From Pyxidicoccus sp. MSG2 (GTDB taxonomy: Bacteria > Myxococcota > Myxococcia > Myxococcales > Myxococcaceae), in NCBI RefSeq assembly GCF_026626705.1, contig NZ_JAPNKC010000001.1:6094001-6158000 (forward strand): a stretch of DNA of 64,000 nt, read 5' to 3'. How positions within the stretch are numbered: position 1 is the first letter of the stretch; every line of letters starts with the position of its first letter. Below, piece by piece: positions 8,247-15,883 of this stretch. The translations under genes and the position numbers were made by a program. Below the pieces are notes generated by a model. That model was not told the origin of the DNA, did no database searches, and saw nothing but the letters and a program-made list of their open reading frames with translations.

Positions 8247-8891
8247 ATGAGGATGCCATGGAGCCCGGGAGCCATCGCCGTCGCGCTGGTGCTCTCCGCT
8301 GGGCTGTCGCGCGCGGAAGAGGCGTGGGAAACGGTGGCGGAGAAGCCATACCTGGTGAAGGTGCGGTCCAGGCCGGGCACCGGTGCGAAGGACGTGTGGG
8401 CCGAAGGTGAGCTCGCCGCCAGCGCGGCCGACGTGCAGGCCGTGCTGACGGACGTGGATGCGTATCGACTGTGGATGCCGTACGTGAAGGAGTCGCGTAC
8501 CCTCAAGGAGCTGCCCGACGGCGCGCGGCTGACGTACACGCGGCTGGACCTGCCCGTGGTGTCGTCGCGCGACTACGTGAGTCATGTCGTGCAGGACTCG
8601 AAGCTGGCCGAGGATGGCACGGGTGTCTTTGCCCAGCACTGGCGGGCGGAGCCGGACGCCATTCCCCAGCGTCGCGACACGGTGCGGTTGCGGCTCAACG
8701 AGGGAAGTTGGCACGTGGAGCCTCGCGGCGAGGGGAAGGCCCGGGTCGTGTACCGCTTCACCGTGGACCCCGCCGGCTCCATCCCCGGCTTCCTGGCCAA
8801 CATGGGCCAGAAGGACGGCGTGGTGGACACCTTCCGCGCGGTGGAGAAGCGGGCCCGGCAGCATGCGGAGGCGCGCCGGAAACCGAAGTGA
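8247..8891 (+). CDS. exported START/SRPBCC-domain protein
   Basis: 214 residues with an N-terminal signal peptide (AIAVALVLSAGLSRAEE). The rest is a single START-like lipid-binding fold: ASAADVQAVLTDVDAYRLWMPYVKESRTL, SRDYVSHVVQ, and a C-terminal helix GFLANMGQKDGVVDTFRAVEKRA typical of the family. It probably binds a hydrophobic ligand in the periplasm or cell envelope. The frame is open back through the minisatellite, but the ATG at 8247, preceded by GGGAAGG, gives the natural signal peptide. An ATG at 8253 is possible. Confidence 0.82.
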   Translation: MRMPWSPGAIAVALVLSAGLSRAEEAWETVAEKPYLVKVRSRPGTGAKDVWAEGELAASAADVQAVLTDVDAYRLWMPYVKESRTLKELPDGARLTYTRLDLPVVSSRDYVSHVVQDSKLAEDGTGVFAQHWRAEPDAIPQRRDTVRLRLNEGSWHVEPRGEGKARVVYRFTVDPAGSIPGFLANMGQKDGVVDTFRAVEKRARQHAEARRKPK

Positions 8892-9434
8892 CGAAGGCCG
8901 GCTTCGCGGCGACGCCATGGCGGTGTGGGGCCATGACGGAGGAATGAACCTCCGCGAGCCCACCTGCCGAGGCACCGCGCCCGCTGCCCGAGGCGCCACA
9001 TGTGCGAAGCACGCCGGGCTGGAGCGGTGGTGGTGCGTGGGCCGCCGCGCCGGGACGCACCAATCTGCGGATCGGATGTGTAGCGCGAGAGGTTCGGCGC
9101 GGGGCGCTGGAGGCTCGGCACGCGGTGTTCGTGAGCGCGCGGCCGAGAGCTTCATTTCCGGAACATGCGGGGCTCGAAGCTGAAGCGCCGGGCTCCGACT
9201 CCGTGCCGCACAGGTCCCGCAGACGGACCACCGGGCCGGAATTCGGGACGTGCAACCGGGCCTGGTGGGCGGGGCACGGGAGACGCTCCCGATGGACGCA
9301 AACCCCTACGTCCCGGGAGAGGTAGTCCCTCCCTACCTGACCCATGTCAGCCCCCTCCGGTAGAAGGTATTGGCGGAAGAAACGTTCCTTCCGCCCAAGG
9401 GTCCGCCCGGCGGGGTGGGGGAAGGGGATGGGGT
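8892..9434. other. 543-bp intergenic region
   Basis: No convincing gene on either strand. It holds a CGGAGG/CCTCCG hairpin at 8937-8954 soon after the START gene stop (a possible terminator), an AGGTAG/CTACCT inverted repeat at 9320-9338 that might be an operator of the following TetR-type gene, and one degenerate copy of the palindromic repeat at 9372-9395. Confidence 0.6.
9372..9395. repeat. dispersed palindromic repeat, degenerate copy
   Basis: A 24-bp element centred on AACGTT with arms GGCGGAAG and CTTCCGCC and one mismatched pair. It closely matches the core of the four-copy array at 21151-21430, and its right flank matches the copy in the beta-propeller gene near 62240. Confidence 0.6.
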
Positions 9435-11477
9435 ATGGGGCTGCTGGAGCTGCACTACGGCGGGATGATGCGCGACGCGGCGGAGGTGTTGGGGCTGCGC
9501 GGCTATGACCACGTGCCGGCGGAGGAACTGGCCCGGGTGGCGCGCATGTCGGTGGGCTCGCTGTACCGGCGCTTCGGCAGCAAGGAGACCTTCGCCCAGA
9601 CGGTGCGGGCCTACAACGAGGACGACTTCTGCCGCTCGGCGGAATGGACTCCCTGCGCGCGGCTGCGTGCGGCCGCGGAGATGGACTTCCACGAGGCGTT
9701 CTTCACCTTCTGGTACAGCCTGGTGAACTGGGCGGTGGCGCTGCCGGGCCCCTTCTGTTTCGCCTTCCTTCACCGGCACCCGGAGACGCCCGGGCAGCAA
9801 CCGCCTGGAAGTGCGGCGCGAGCCCTGGTGCGCGATGTCCTCCTCCAGGGTGAGCAGGAAGGTGCTCTGGTTCCGGGGTGCGCCCGGGCGGGCGAGACGC
9901 TGGTGTGGGGGACGCTGACCGAAGTGGCGCGCGCTTGGGCCGAGCGACATGAGCCGGTGTCCGAGGACGACGTCCTCGCCTCCGCGCGGACTCTCTGGCG
10001 CGCGCTGGCGAAGGCGGAGACTTCCAACGGGCCCCGCGGAGCCGGAACTCCTCCGCATGGGGCAGCGCAGCCCGTACCCGCGATGTCCGGAACGCTCGCG
10101 TCGACCCCAGAGCCCGCTTTGTTGGAGGCCGTGCAGGATGCGGCGCAGGCTCGAACAGAGCGGGCTCGGAGTTCACGCCAATCCCACGCCGAGCAGCACG
10201 GCGGTGGAGAGACCCGCGATGGCGAAGCTCCAGCCCAGTCGCTTGAGATGTCGCGGCGTGGGCATCAGGACAAAGGTTCCGAGCGCCACCAGCGCGGTCG
10301 GCAGCAGCGCCACCACGCGCCATGGCGACACGCCCGTGGACTTCGTCCACAGGAGGGCGCCCGCGACTCCGAACCCACTGGCGGCAAGGCCCACGAGGCG
10401 CAGCAGGGCGCGGTCCTGGCCGGGCTTGTGGGCACGGATGACGACGTGCACCGCCACCGTGGCCAGCGAGAACCCGAGTGCGAAGGTGCCCCACAGGGAC
10501 AGGGCCGCGCCCGGTGCCAGGCCTCCCGCGATGCCCACCGGTACCGCCCACGCTCCGAGCGCCAGGGATGCGATCAACTCTCCCGAGAGCGTGCGCTCCT
10601 GCCGTCCCCACGTCATCAGCAGCACCTCCGCGCCCAGGATGCCGGGAAGCGCGAGGTAGGGCCGGGCGGTGGCCTCGAGGTCCTGGAGGGCGAGCAGCAG
10701 CGCGGCGGCTCCCAGCGCGGCGAGGACGGCCGTCTGACTCCGGGCCAGCAGGCCCTCCTCCTCGTGACGGCGAGCACCCCGGTGGCCGAGCAGGACGAGG
10801 AGGGGCTCGTGCACGAGGAAGCTGGCGACCGCCGCGGCGGCGAGCCACAGCGCGGTGGCGCTCGGACGGGTGACGGCGAGCGCCGTGGCCAGCGGCAGAC
10901 CGAGCTGGAAGTACGCGCCGTGCTCCCGGGGCAGGAGCGCCTGTCGGGAGAGGGAAGCCCGCGGCCGGGCGGAGAGAGTCATCATGGGACGGCGTGGAGC
11001 AAGCGGCGTTCCGCTCCTGAAACCAGGAGACGATGCTGGCGGACGGCGCAATGGGTGCGGAAGCGCCAGGGGCCCGCGCAAGCCTTGCGCCGGGACTCCG
11101 TCCGGGACGCCCGGGATGGAGAGGCACGGTTCCTGAAACGTCTCCGCTCCGCCCTGGAGCACACGACTCGGGGAGTGGCCATGGCCTTGAAGCCGCCAGG
11201 GGGCCGCTGTGGGAGGCGAACATGGACGTGCTGGCCCGTGAGGCCCAAGAAGCGCTGCGGCAGCGCAGCCAACGCCTGCGGGCTCGCGCCCGAGCGTCCT
11301 CGGAAGAACGCGAGGCCGAGGCGGCCGGGCTCACCGACTCGGAGCGACAGGAGTTGGATGCCATCGAGGAGGCGCTCGCCCGCATCGATGGCGGGGAGTT
11401 CGGCCGCTGCGCGCGGTGCGGCGGGGCCATCGGGCGGCACCGGCTTCGCGCCGTCCCCGAGGCGCGTCTCTGCATGA
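9435..11477 (+). CDS. TetR/AcrR-type regulator; abnormally long open frame
   Basis: The first about 200 codons read as a TetR-family regulator: helix-turn-helix ELARVARMSVGSLYRRFGSK (about residues 31-50) followed by an alpha-helical ligand domain with FHEAFFTFWYSLVNWA. The recognisable protein stops being convincing near nucleotide 10030 (ALAKAETSNG), yet no in-frame stop occurs until 11477, giving a formal 680-residue product whose last 480 residues lie antisense to the YwiC-like gene and overlap the TraR/DksA gene. Either the natural stop was lost through mutation or frameshift, or the product really has a long tail. The domain call is fairly safe; the 3' end is not. Confidence 0.5.
   Translation: MGLLELHYGGMMRDAAEVLGLRGYDHVPAEELARVARMSVGSLYRRFGSKETFAQTVRAYNEDDFCRSAEWTPCARLRAAAEMDFHEAFFTFWYSLVNWAVALPGPFCFAFLHRHPETPGQQPPGSAARALVRDVLLQGEQEGALVPGCARAGETLVWGTLTEVARAWAERHEPVSEDDVLASARTLWRALAKAETSNGPRGAGTPPHGAAQPVPAMSGTLASTPEPALLEAVQDAAQARTERARSSRQSHAEQHGGGETRDGEAPAQSLEMSRRGHQDKGSERHQRGRQQRHHAPWRHARGLRPQEGARDSEPTGGKAHEAQQGAVLAGLVGTDDDVHRHRGQREPECEGAPQGQGRARCQASRDAHRYRPRSERQGCDQLSRERALLPSPRHQQHLRAQDAGKREVGPGGGLEVLEGEQQRGGSQRGEDGRLTPGQQALLLVTASTPVAEQDEEGLVHEEAGDRRGGEPQRGGARTGDGERRGQRQTELEVRAVLPGQERLSGEGSPRPGGESHHGTAWSKRRSAPETRRRCWRTAQWVRKRQGPAQALRRDSVRDARDGEARFLKRLRSALEHTTRGVAMALKPPGGRCGRRTWTCWPVRPKKRCGSAANACGLAPERPRKNARPRRPGSPTRSDRSWMPSRRRSPASMAGSSAAARGAAGPSGGTGFAPSPRRVSA
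10173..10985 (-). CDS. YwiC-like family membrane protein
   Basis: 270 residues with eight or so hydrophobic segments. The N-terminal LLPREHGAYFQLGLPLATAL is the hallmark of the YwiC-like family, and LLVLLGHRGARR also fits. The family consists of integral membrane proteins of unknown function, sometimes found near nitrate-respiration genes in Bacillus. Two adjacent ATGs (10985 and 10982) could start it. The whole gene lies antisense to the overlong TetR frame; codon use and hydrophobic periodicity favour this strand as the coding one here. Confidence 0.78.
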   Translation of the reverse strand: MMTLSARPRASLSRQALLPREHGAYFQLGLPLATALAVTRPSATALWLAAAAVASFLVHEPLLVLLGHRGARRHEEEGLLARSQTAVLAALGAAALLLALQDLEATARPYLALPGILGAEVLLMTWGRQERTLSGELIASLALGAWAVPVGIAGGLAPGAALSLWGTFALGFSLATVAVHVVIRAHKPGQDRALLRLVGLAASGFGVAGALLWTKSTGVSPWRVVALLPTALVALGTFVLMPTPRHLKRLGWSFAIAGLSTAVLLGVGLA

Positions 11478-11500
11478 CGTGCTCGGCCGTGGAGCGGTGA
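11222..11500 (+). CDS. TraR/DksA family zinc-finger protein
   Basis: 92 residues: a helical N-terminal half and a C-terminal four-cysteine zinc finger, CARCGGAIGRHRLRAVPEARLC followed by MTC. ALARIDGGEFGRCARCG is the standard DksA/TraR run-in. At this size it resembles the short TraR-like members that bind the secondary channel of RNA polymerase rather than full DksA. The frame is open upstream to 11033, but the ATG at 11222 gives the family-length protein. Its target genes cannot be inferred. Confidence 0.85.
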   Translation: MDVLAREAQEALRQRSQRLRARARASSEEREAEAAGLTDSERQELDAIEEALARIDGGEFGRCARCGGAIGRHRLRAVPEARLCMTCSAVER

Positions 11501-11560
11501 GCGGTGTCCCACGTGGGCTCGTCGCGCGTACCGGTTCAGCGTTGCTCATCCCGGCGGAGC

Positions 11561-12508
11561 TCACAGGTCGGGGAACGCCACCGAGCCGAGCCTGAGGGTG
11601 CGGTCTCCTCCCGCTTCCCGCAGCTCCAGGGTGTGGGGGCCGAGGGGTCTGCTCCCGGCGGCCTCTGCTTCCACGACGAGGAGGACCTTGGCAGCGTCTC
11701 CCGCCGTGGGCTTCGACTGCCACACCTGAACGATGTGCAGCCGTTGGCCATCCGGGCCGATGAGCGCCGCGCTCCCCAACGACCAGGGTCGCTCGCTTCG
11801 AGAGAACGTCACCGTCAGCTTCACCGCGACCCTGCTTGCCGCTCGGAATGACAGGGCTTCATCCAACTCAAGGTCCGCGCCCGTGACGCGGGGAAGGGGC
11901 CGCTTGAATTGTTCGGCGGCGATGCCTCCGCCCTGCATCCATGGCGCCGTGATGGCATCGAGGAGGTTGAAGGACGCGCGCTCCGCTCGAAGTCGGGCGT
12001 TCTCCTCCCGTAGCTGCTGAAGCTCCTCGGCCAGTCCGGTGGACTCGTTTCGTGCAGGCCCGGGGTTGCGTTGGACGCGCAGGACTTCCACCTGCGTATC
12101 CGCCTGCCCTGGAACCACGACGAGCAGGAAGTGGGCTTCGCCCGGCGTTGCATCCGCGACGAAGCGGACGGTGAGGCGCAGGCGCTCTCCCTCACGGAGC
12201 GCCTCCGAAGGCACGAGCGCCACCGTGTCCTCGCCGACGACCACGCGGCGGAAGCGCTCCTTGCCCTCCAATTCGACGCCGTCGCTCGCGAGCGGCGCGT
12301 CGAACAGCAAGAGGCTGGCGATGCCCGGCTGGATGGAAATCTCCGGGAGTGTGGCGGGTGGCTCGGAGGTCAGCTCGATGCGCCGTGTCCGGCCCTGCAC
12401 GGCGGAGCCAGGTGGCTCCTGTGCTCCAACAGCGGTGCTCCTGAGTGCGACGAAGGCGAGGAGCAGGACACGAAGCCGGGCGGACACGAAGCAGGCTCCG
12501 GCAGTCAC
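11561..12508 (-). CDS. DUF2381 family protein (myxobacterial)
   Basis: 315 residues with a signal peptide (VLLLAFVALRSTAVGAQE). The body shows the pattern of the DUF2381/TIGR02268 family of Myxococcus: PEISIQPGIASLLLFDAPL near the N-terminus, a central heptad-like stretch GLAEELQQLREENARLRAERASF, and a beta-rich C-terminal domain with WSLGSAALIGPDGQRLHIVQVWQ. Members are usually encoded beside Ser/Thr protein kinases, as here. The start is a GTG at 12508 whose GTGA overlaps the kinase stop, so translation is coupled. Probably periplasmic; function unknown. Confidence 0.85.
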   Translation of the reverse strand: MTAGACFVSARLRVLLLAFVALRSTAVGAQEPPGSAVQGRTRRIELTSEPPATLPEISIQPGIASLLLFDAPLASDGVELEGKERFRRVVVGEDTVALVPSEALREGERLRLTVRFVADATPGEAHFLLVVVPGQADTQVEVLRVQRNPGPARNESTGLAEELQQLREENARLRAERASFNLLDAITAPWMQGGGIAAEQFKRPLPRVTGADLELDEALSFRAASRVAVKLTVTFSRSERPWSLGSAALIGPDGQRLHIVQVWQSKPTAGDAAKVLLVVEAEAAGSRPLGPHTLELREAGGDRTLRLGSVAFPDL

Positions 12509-14466
12509 TCGAAGCGCTTGAAACGGTGAACCACTTCGATGTCGACCCGGGAGATGATGATGGCATTCCGCTCATCGCCCCCGGTCTCTCGGCGGATGCC
12601 GCGCATCCGGTCCTCCAGTTCACGGATTTCGAAGCAGACCGGGTACTGTGCACCCCCGAAGCGCAGCGTCGTGAAGCGGCCGAAGACGCGCTTGCTTCCA
12701 ACAAAGAGCTGCCCGGAGAACTCCGCATCATCGGGGATGTTCATGAGGCTTCTGACGATATAGGCCGTGACCCGCTCCTCATGAACGGTGGTGATGGGGT
12801 TGGCCTTGCCATTCGGGACGAGCTCGACGGGCACAGTGTTCCCATCGAAGACCTTCAGCTTGTTCATCGCCGCAATCGCCTCGGGTGGGCACTCCTCCTC
12901 GGGCGGCATGGCCGGCTCCAGTCGAGGGGGGGCGCCGGCACAGGCAAGCCCCACGCATGCGGCGGCGGCGGCGGCCGTCCGGACCAGGCTGCTGGCGGCG
13001 CGGGCGCGGGGCGTTTCGGGCTTCTTCTCCGGGGCCTGGAGCCCGGATGCAGGGTGGGTCTTCTTCACGGCGGCGGCTTCCTGGGGTGGCGCCACCGGTG
13101 CGATGGCGGCCGCGATGGTGGGCCCCACGGGTGGCGGGCTCGCGACCGTTGCAGTGTGTGGGGCCTCCGCGAGGCTGGCCAATTTATGACCGGCTGCGGT
13201 GGTTGTTTCATCCACGACCTGGGTGGTTGTGTCGCGCCATGAGGCCATGGCCAGGCCCACCAGTGCCACCACGGCGACGCCCATCGCCGCCAGCAGGGCC
13301 CGTTGCCTGCCGCGTGGATGTATCCGGCGGGCCCGGCCCTCCACCACGGCCTTCCGTGGGGACGCATGGGGGCTGGGCTTCGGTGGTGGCCGCAGCACCC
13401 CGAGCAGCTCCGCCCACAGGCGCAGCAGCTTCGCCCTCACGAGGGAGGGCGGCCGGTGCGTGTGCGTCGGCCACTCCGGACGGCGGGTGCGCGGATTCCG
13501 GGTGGGGGCTCCTTCTCCGGCGGGCAGCGGAGGCTCATGCCACTCGAAGAGGAGGGCGTCCCGCGCCTCGCGCGGCTGTTCGTCGAGGGCCGCCTCCAGG
13601 GCCTGGTGCAGCTGCGCGCCCGTCTGGAAGCGCTGCTCGGGGTCCTTCTCCAGCAGGCGGAGGATGACGGCCCCGAGCGCGGGCGGCACGCGGGGATTCA
13701 CCACCGAGGGCGCCGGCGGCGGCTGCGAGACGATGGCCGCGCACAGCACGTCTGGCGGCCACTCGGGGGAGAAGGGGTAGTGGCCGGTGACGGCGCGGTA
13801 GAGGCAGACGCCCAGCGAATACAGGTCGTCGGTGGTGGCGAAGGTGTAGCGCCCGTCGATGCGCCAGTGGCGCTGGTGGAAGCGGACGGACTCGGGGCTG
13901 CGCAGGTGGCGCGTGCCCGGCGGCAGCGGCCCCGTGGTGAGCGTGGGCGCCCCGGCGTAGTCACCCGAGCCCAGGTCGATGAGCACCGGGTCGCCGTGGG
14001 GGCCCCGCATGAGGATGTGCTCGGGCTTGAGGTCCCGGTGCAGGACGCCCCCGGCGTGCAGCGTGTCCAGGATGAGCGCCACCCGGCGCGCGGTGTCCAC
14101 GAACTGCTGGAAGGACGGATTGTGGAGGTCCGCCCAGAGGTGGAGCGCGGGGCCGGGCACCCAGTCCATGACGAAGAAGAAGTGCCCGGTGACGACGTCC
14201 GGCCAGCGCCCGCAGGCGTGGACGGCCACCACGTGCGGGTGGACGGCCTTGTCCAGCAGCAGGGTCAGCTCGCGCATCGAGCGCGGCTCGAAGGGCTGCC
14301 GCGCCAGCTTGAGCGCGAAGTAGCGGCCCGGGTCCTGGGTGGCCTCCACCTTGTAGACCGCGCCGTAGCCGCCCGCTCCCAGCCGCTCGAGGAGGCGCCA
14401 GCAGCCACCCACCACCGTACCGGGTGGCAGCGTCTCCGGGTTCACCTGGGGGATGTTCGTGGACAT
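12505..14466 (-). CDS. membrane Ser/Thr protein kinase with extracytoplasmic tail
   Basis: 653 residues. An N-terminal Hanks-type kinase domain (about residues 25-290) has the glycine loop GAGGYGAVYKVEA, the lysine in ALKL, the catalytic loop HRDLKPEHIL, DLG in place of DFG, and RSPES for APE. The usual catalytic-loop Asn (HRDLKPxN) is His here. A basic Pro-rich linker leads to one membrane segment (ALLAAMGVAVVALVGLAMAS, about 389-410), then a Pro/Ala-rich stretch and a C-terminal domain with four or so cysteines. The start at 14466 lies 20 bases after AGGAG. It is followed by the DUF2381 gene with GTGA overlap, suggesting the two products work together. Confidence 0.87.
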   Translation of the reverse strand: MSTNIPQVNPETLPPGTVVGGCWRLLERLGAGGYGAVYKVEATQDPGRYFALKLARQPFEPRSMRELTLLLDKAVHPHVVAVHACGRWPDVVTGHFFFVMDWVPGPALHLWADLHNPSFQQFVDTARRVALILDTLHAGGVLHRDLKPEHILMRGPHGDPVLIDLGSGDYAGAPTLTTGPLPPGTRHLRSPESVRFHQRHWRIDGRYTFATTDDLYSLGVCLYRAVTGHYPFSPEWPPDVLCAAIVSQPPPAPSVVNPRVPPALGAVILRLLEKDPEQRFQTGAQLHQALEAALDEQPREARDALLFEWHEPPLPAGEGAPTRNPRTRRPEWPTHTHRPPSLVRAKLLRLWAELLGVLRPPPKPSPHASPRKAVVEGRARRIHPRGRQRALLAAMGVAVVALVGLAMASWRDTTTQVVDETTTAAGHKLASLAEAPHTATVASPPPVGPTIAAAIAPVAPPQEAAAVKKTHPASGLQAPEKKPETPRARAASSLVRTAAAAAACVGLACAGAPPRLEPAMPPEEECPPEAIAAMNKLKVFDGNTVPVELVPNGKANPITTVHEERVTAYIVRSLMNIPDDAEFSGQLFVGSKRVFGRFTTLRFGGAQYPVCFEIRELEDRMRGIRRETGGDERNAIIISRVDIEVVHRFKRFE

Positions 14467-14492
14467 GACCTTGAGAGTCTCCTGGAATCTAA

Positions 14493-14509
14493 TCAACCTA
14501 GCAGGTTGA
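14493..14509. promoter_or_regulatory. 17-bp palindrome upstream of the kinase
   Basis: TCAACCT and AGGTTGA are exact inverted copies around AGC, in a locally AT-rich stretch 27 bases upstream of the kinase start. Position and symmetry suggest an operator or promoter element for the kinase-DUF2381 operon. Confidence 0.4.
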
Positions 14510-14631
14510 GTTGGCTTGTGGAGACCTGGTGTGTCCTCCGGGGCGGGCGTCCATCCGTCGGAACGCCCGGCCCCCCGGTGTCCTCCGGGAGGCGCCCGCC
14601 GGGGGCCTTCCGGAAAGAAGCCGTGCACGGA

Positions 14632-14657
14632 GGCGTGTCTATGGGTATAGACACGCC
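14632..14657. promoter_or_regulatory. 11-bp-arm inverted repeat before the HTH gene
   Basis: GGCGTGTCTAT and ATAGACACGCC are perfect inverted copies separated by GGGT. The element starts inside the GGAGG Shine-Dalgarno (14629-14633) and contains the ATG of an 11-codon leader ORF, 12 bases before the HTH gene start. It could be an operator for the HTH protein or an RNA hairpin that hides the ribosome site. Confidence 0.6.
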
Positions 14658-14676
14658 CACATGTGTCCCATGGTGA
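14641..14676 (+). CDS. 11-codon leader ORF upstream of the HTH gene
   Basis: ATG at 14641 lies 7 bases after a perfect GGAGG. The frame reads MGIDTPTCVPW and stops with the TGA at 14674-14676. That stop overlaps the start region of the HTH gene (ATGGTGA: ATG at 14670, GTG at 14673). The HTH gene has no Shine-Dalgarno of its own, so it may be translated by re-initiation after this leader. The whole leader sits over the inverted repeat. No conservation data are available. Confidence 0.4.
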   Translation: MGIDTPTCVPW

Positions 14677-14891
14677 AGACCGAAGACCTCATCGACGCCC
14701 AGGGAGTGGCCGGGTTGCTGCGCCTGAGCCATACCAACAGCGTCAGCACCTACCTGCGCCGCTACCCGGACATGCCGCGGCCGGTGCTGGACCTGGGCGC
14801 GGGCCGCCCCCGGCTCTGGCTCCGCCCCCAGGTGGTGCGCTGGATGCGCGCCCGACACTCCGAGCAGCTCAGCGTTGGAGGTGAATCATGA
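14670..14891 (+). CDS. small helix-turn-helix DNA-binding protein
   Basis: 73 residues. LIDAQGVAGLLRLSHTNSVSTYLRRYPDMPRPV has the shape of an AlpA/MerR-like winged helix: a domain in which the recognition helix region (SHTNSVSTYLRR) is followed by PDMPRPVLDLG and RLWLRPQVVRWM. Such proteins choose columns of DNA as small repressors or activators. Its stop overlaps the start of the methionine aminopeptidase gene as ATGA, so the two are one operon. It may regulate that operon through the inverted repeat at 14632-14657. An ATG at 14661 would add three residues. Confidence 0.7.
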   Translation: MVKTEDLIDAQGVAGLLRLSHTNSVSTYLRRYPDMPRPVLDLGAGRPRLWLRPQVVRWMRARHSEQLSVGGES

Positions 14892-15883
14892 CCACCGCCG
14901 TTCCCCGTACGCCCCCGGCCGTCCTGCCCGGCCCCAATGACACCTGCTGGTGCGGCAGTGGCGCCAAGTACAAGAAGTGCCACCGTGGCGCCGACGCCGT
15001 CGAGGCCCGCAAGAAGGGGCCGGACGCCGCTCGCAAGGGCGTGCGTCCCGGCATCGTCGGCCCGCGCCGCGACGTGCCCCTGCACATCCCCCGCCCGGAC
15101 TACGCGGCCACGGGCCGGCCGGGGCGCCGCGGCAATGCCTCGGAAATCAACACGCCGGACGTCATCGCCCGCATGCGCCGCGCCTGCAAGGCCGCCGCCG
15201 AGGTGCTCCAGGAGGTGGCCGCCCACGTGCGCCCGGGCATCACCACCGACGAGCTGGATGCGATTACGCACGAGGCGTACATCAAGCGCGGCGGCTACCC
15301 GAGCACGCTGAACTACCACAACTTCCCCAAGTCGCTCTGCACCTCGGTCAACGAGGTCGTCTGCCACGGCATCCCCGACAGCCGCGCGCTGGAGGACGGC
15401 GACATCGTCAACCTGGACATCACCATCTACCTGGATGGCGTGCACGGTGACTGCTCGGCCACCTACTTCGTCGGCAACGTGGACGCGGAGAGCCAGCGGC
15501 TGGTGAAGGTGACGCGCGAGTGCCTGGACGTTGGCATCGCCGCGGTGAAGCCGGGCCGGCCCATCAGCGACATCGGCCGCGCGATTGAAGACCACGCCAC
15601 GAAGCACGGCATGAGCGTGGTGCGCGCCTACTGCGGCCACGGCATCGGCGAGACGTTCCACACGTCCCTGCAGATTCCCCACTACTACGAGCCCGAGTCC
15701 ACCACCGTCATGGAGCCCGGGATGATTTTCACCGTGGAGCCGATGATCAACCTGGGCGGGTGGGGCAGCCGGACGTGGGACGACGGGTGGACCGCCGTCA
15801 CCTCCGATGGCAGCCGCAGCGCCCAGTTCGAGCACACCCTCCTCGTCAACGAGAAGGGCGCCGAAATCCTCACGGTGCCTTGA
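14888..15883 (+). CDS. map: type I methionine aminopeptidase with N-terminal SEC-C motif
   Basis: 331 residues. It removes the initiator Met from nascent proteins. The N-terminus has a SEC-C type zinc motif, CWCGSGAKYKKCH (residues 20-32), which may help it dock on the ribosome. The catalytic domain (about 80-331) keeps the metal ligands: Asp in VNLDITIYLDG, Asp in HGDCSA, His in GHGIGETFH, Glu in FTVEPM and Glu in QFEHT, plus the substrate His in VCHGIP. It starts at 14888 behind GGAGGTG, overlapping the HTH stop by four bases. Its 3' end overlaps the convergent EamA gene by 14 bp. Confidence 0.93.
   Translation: MTTAVPRTPPAVLPGPNDTCWCGSGAKYKKCHRGADAVEARKKGPDAARKGVRPGIVGPRRDVPLHIPRPDYAATGRPGRRGNASEINTPDVIARMRRACKAAAEVLQEVAAHVRPGITTDELDAITHEAYIKRGGYPSTLNYHNFPKSLCTSVNEVVCHGIPDSRALEDGDIVNLDITIYLDGVHGDCSATYFVGNVDAESQRLVKVTRECLDVGIAAVKPGRPISDIGRAIEDHATKHGMSVVRAYCGHGIGETFHTSLQIPHYYEPESTTVMEPGMIFTVEPMINLGGWGSRTWDDGWTAVTSDGSRSAQFEHTLLVNEKGAEILTVP

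Noticed and set aside
8892..9434. ORFs of 100-195 codons on both strands
   Set aside because: Mutually overlapping, without Shine-Dalgarno or domain; treated as non-coding.
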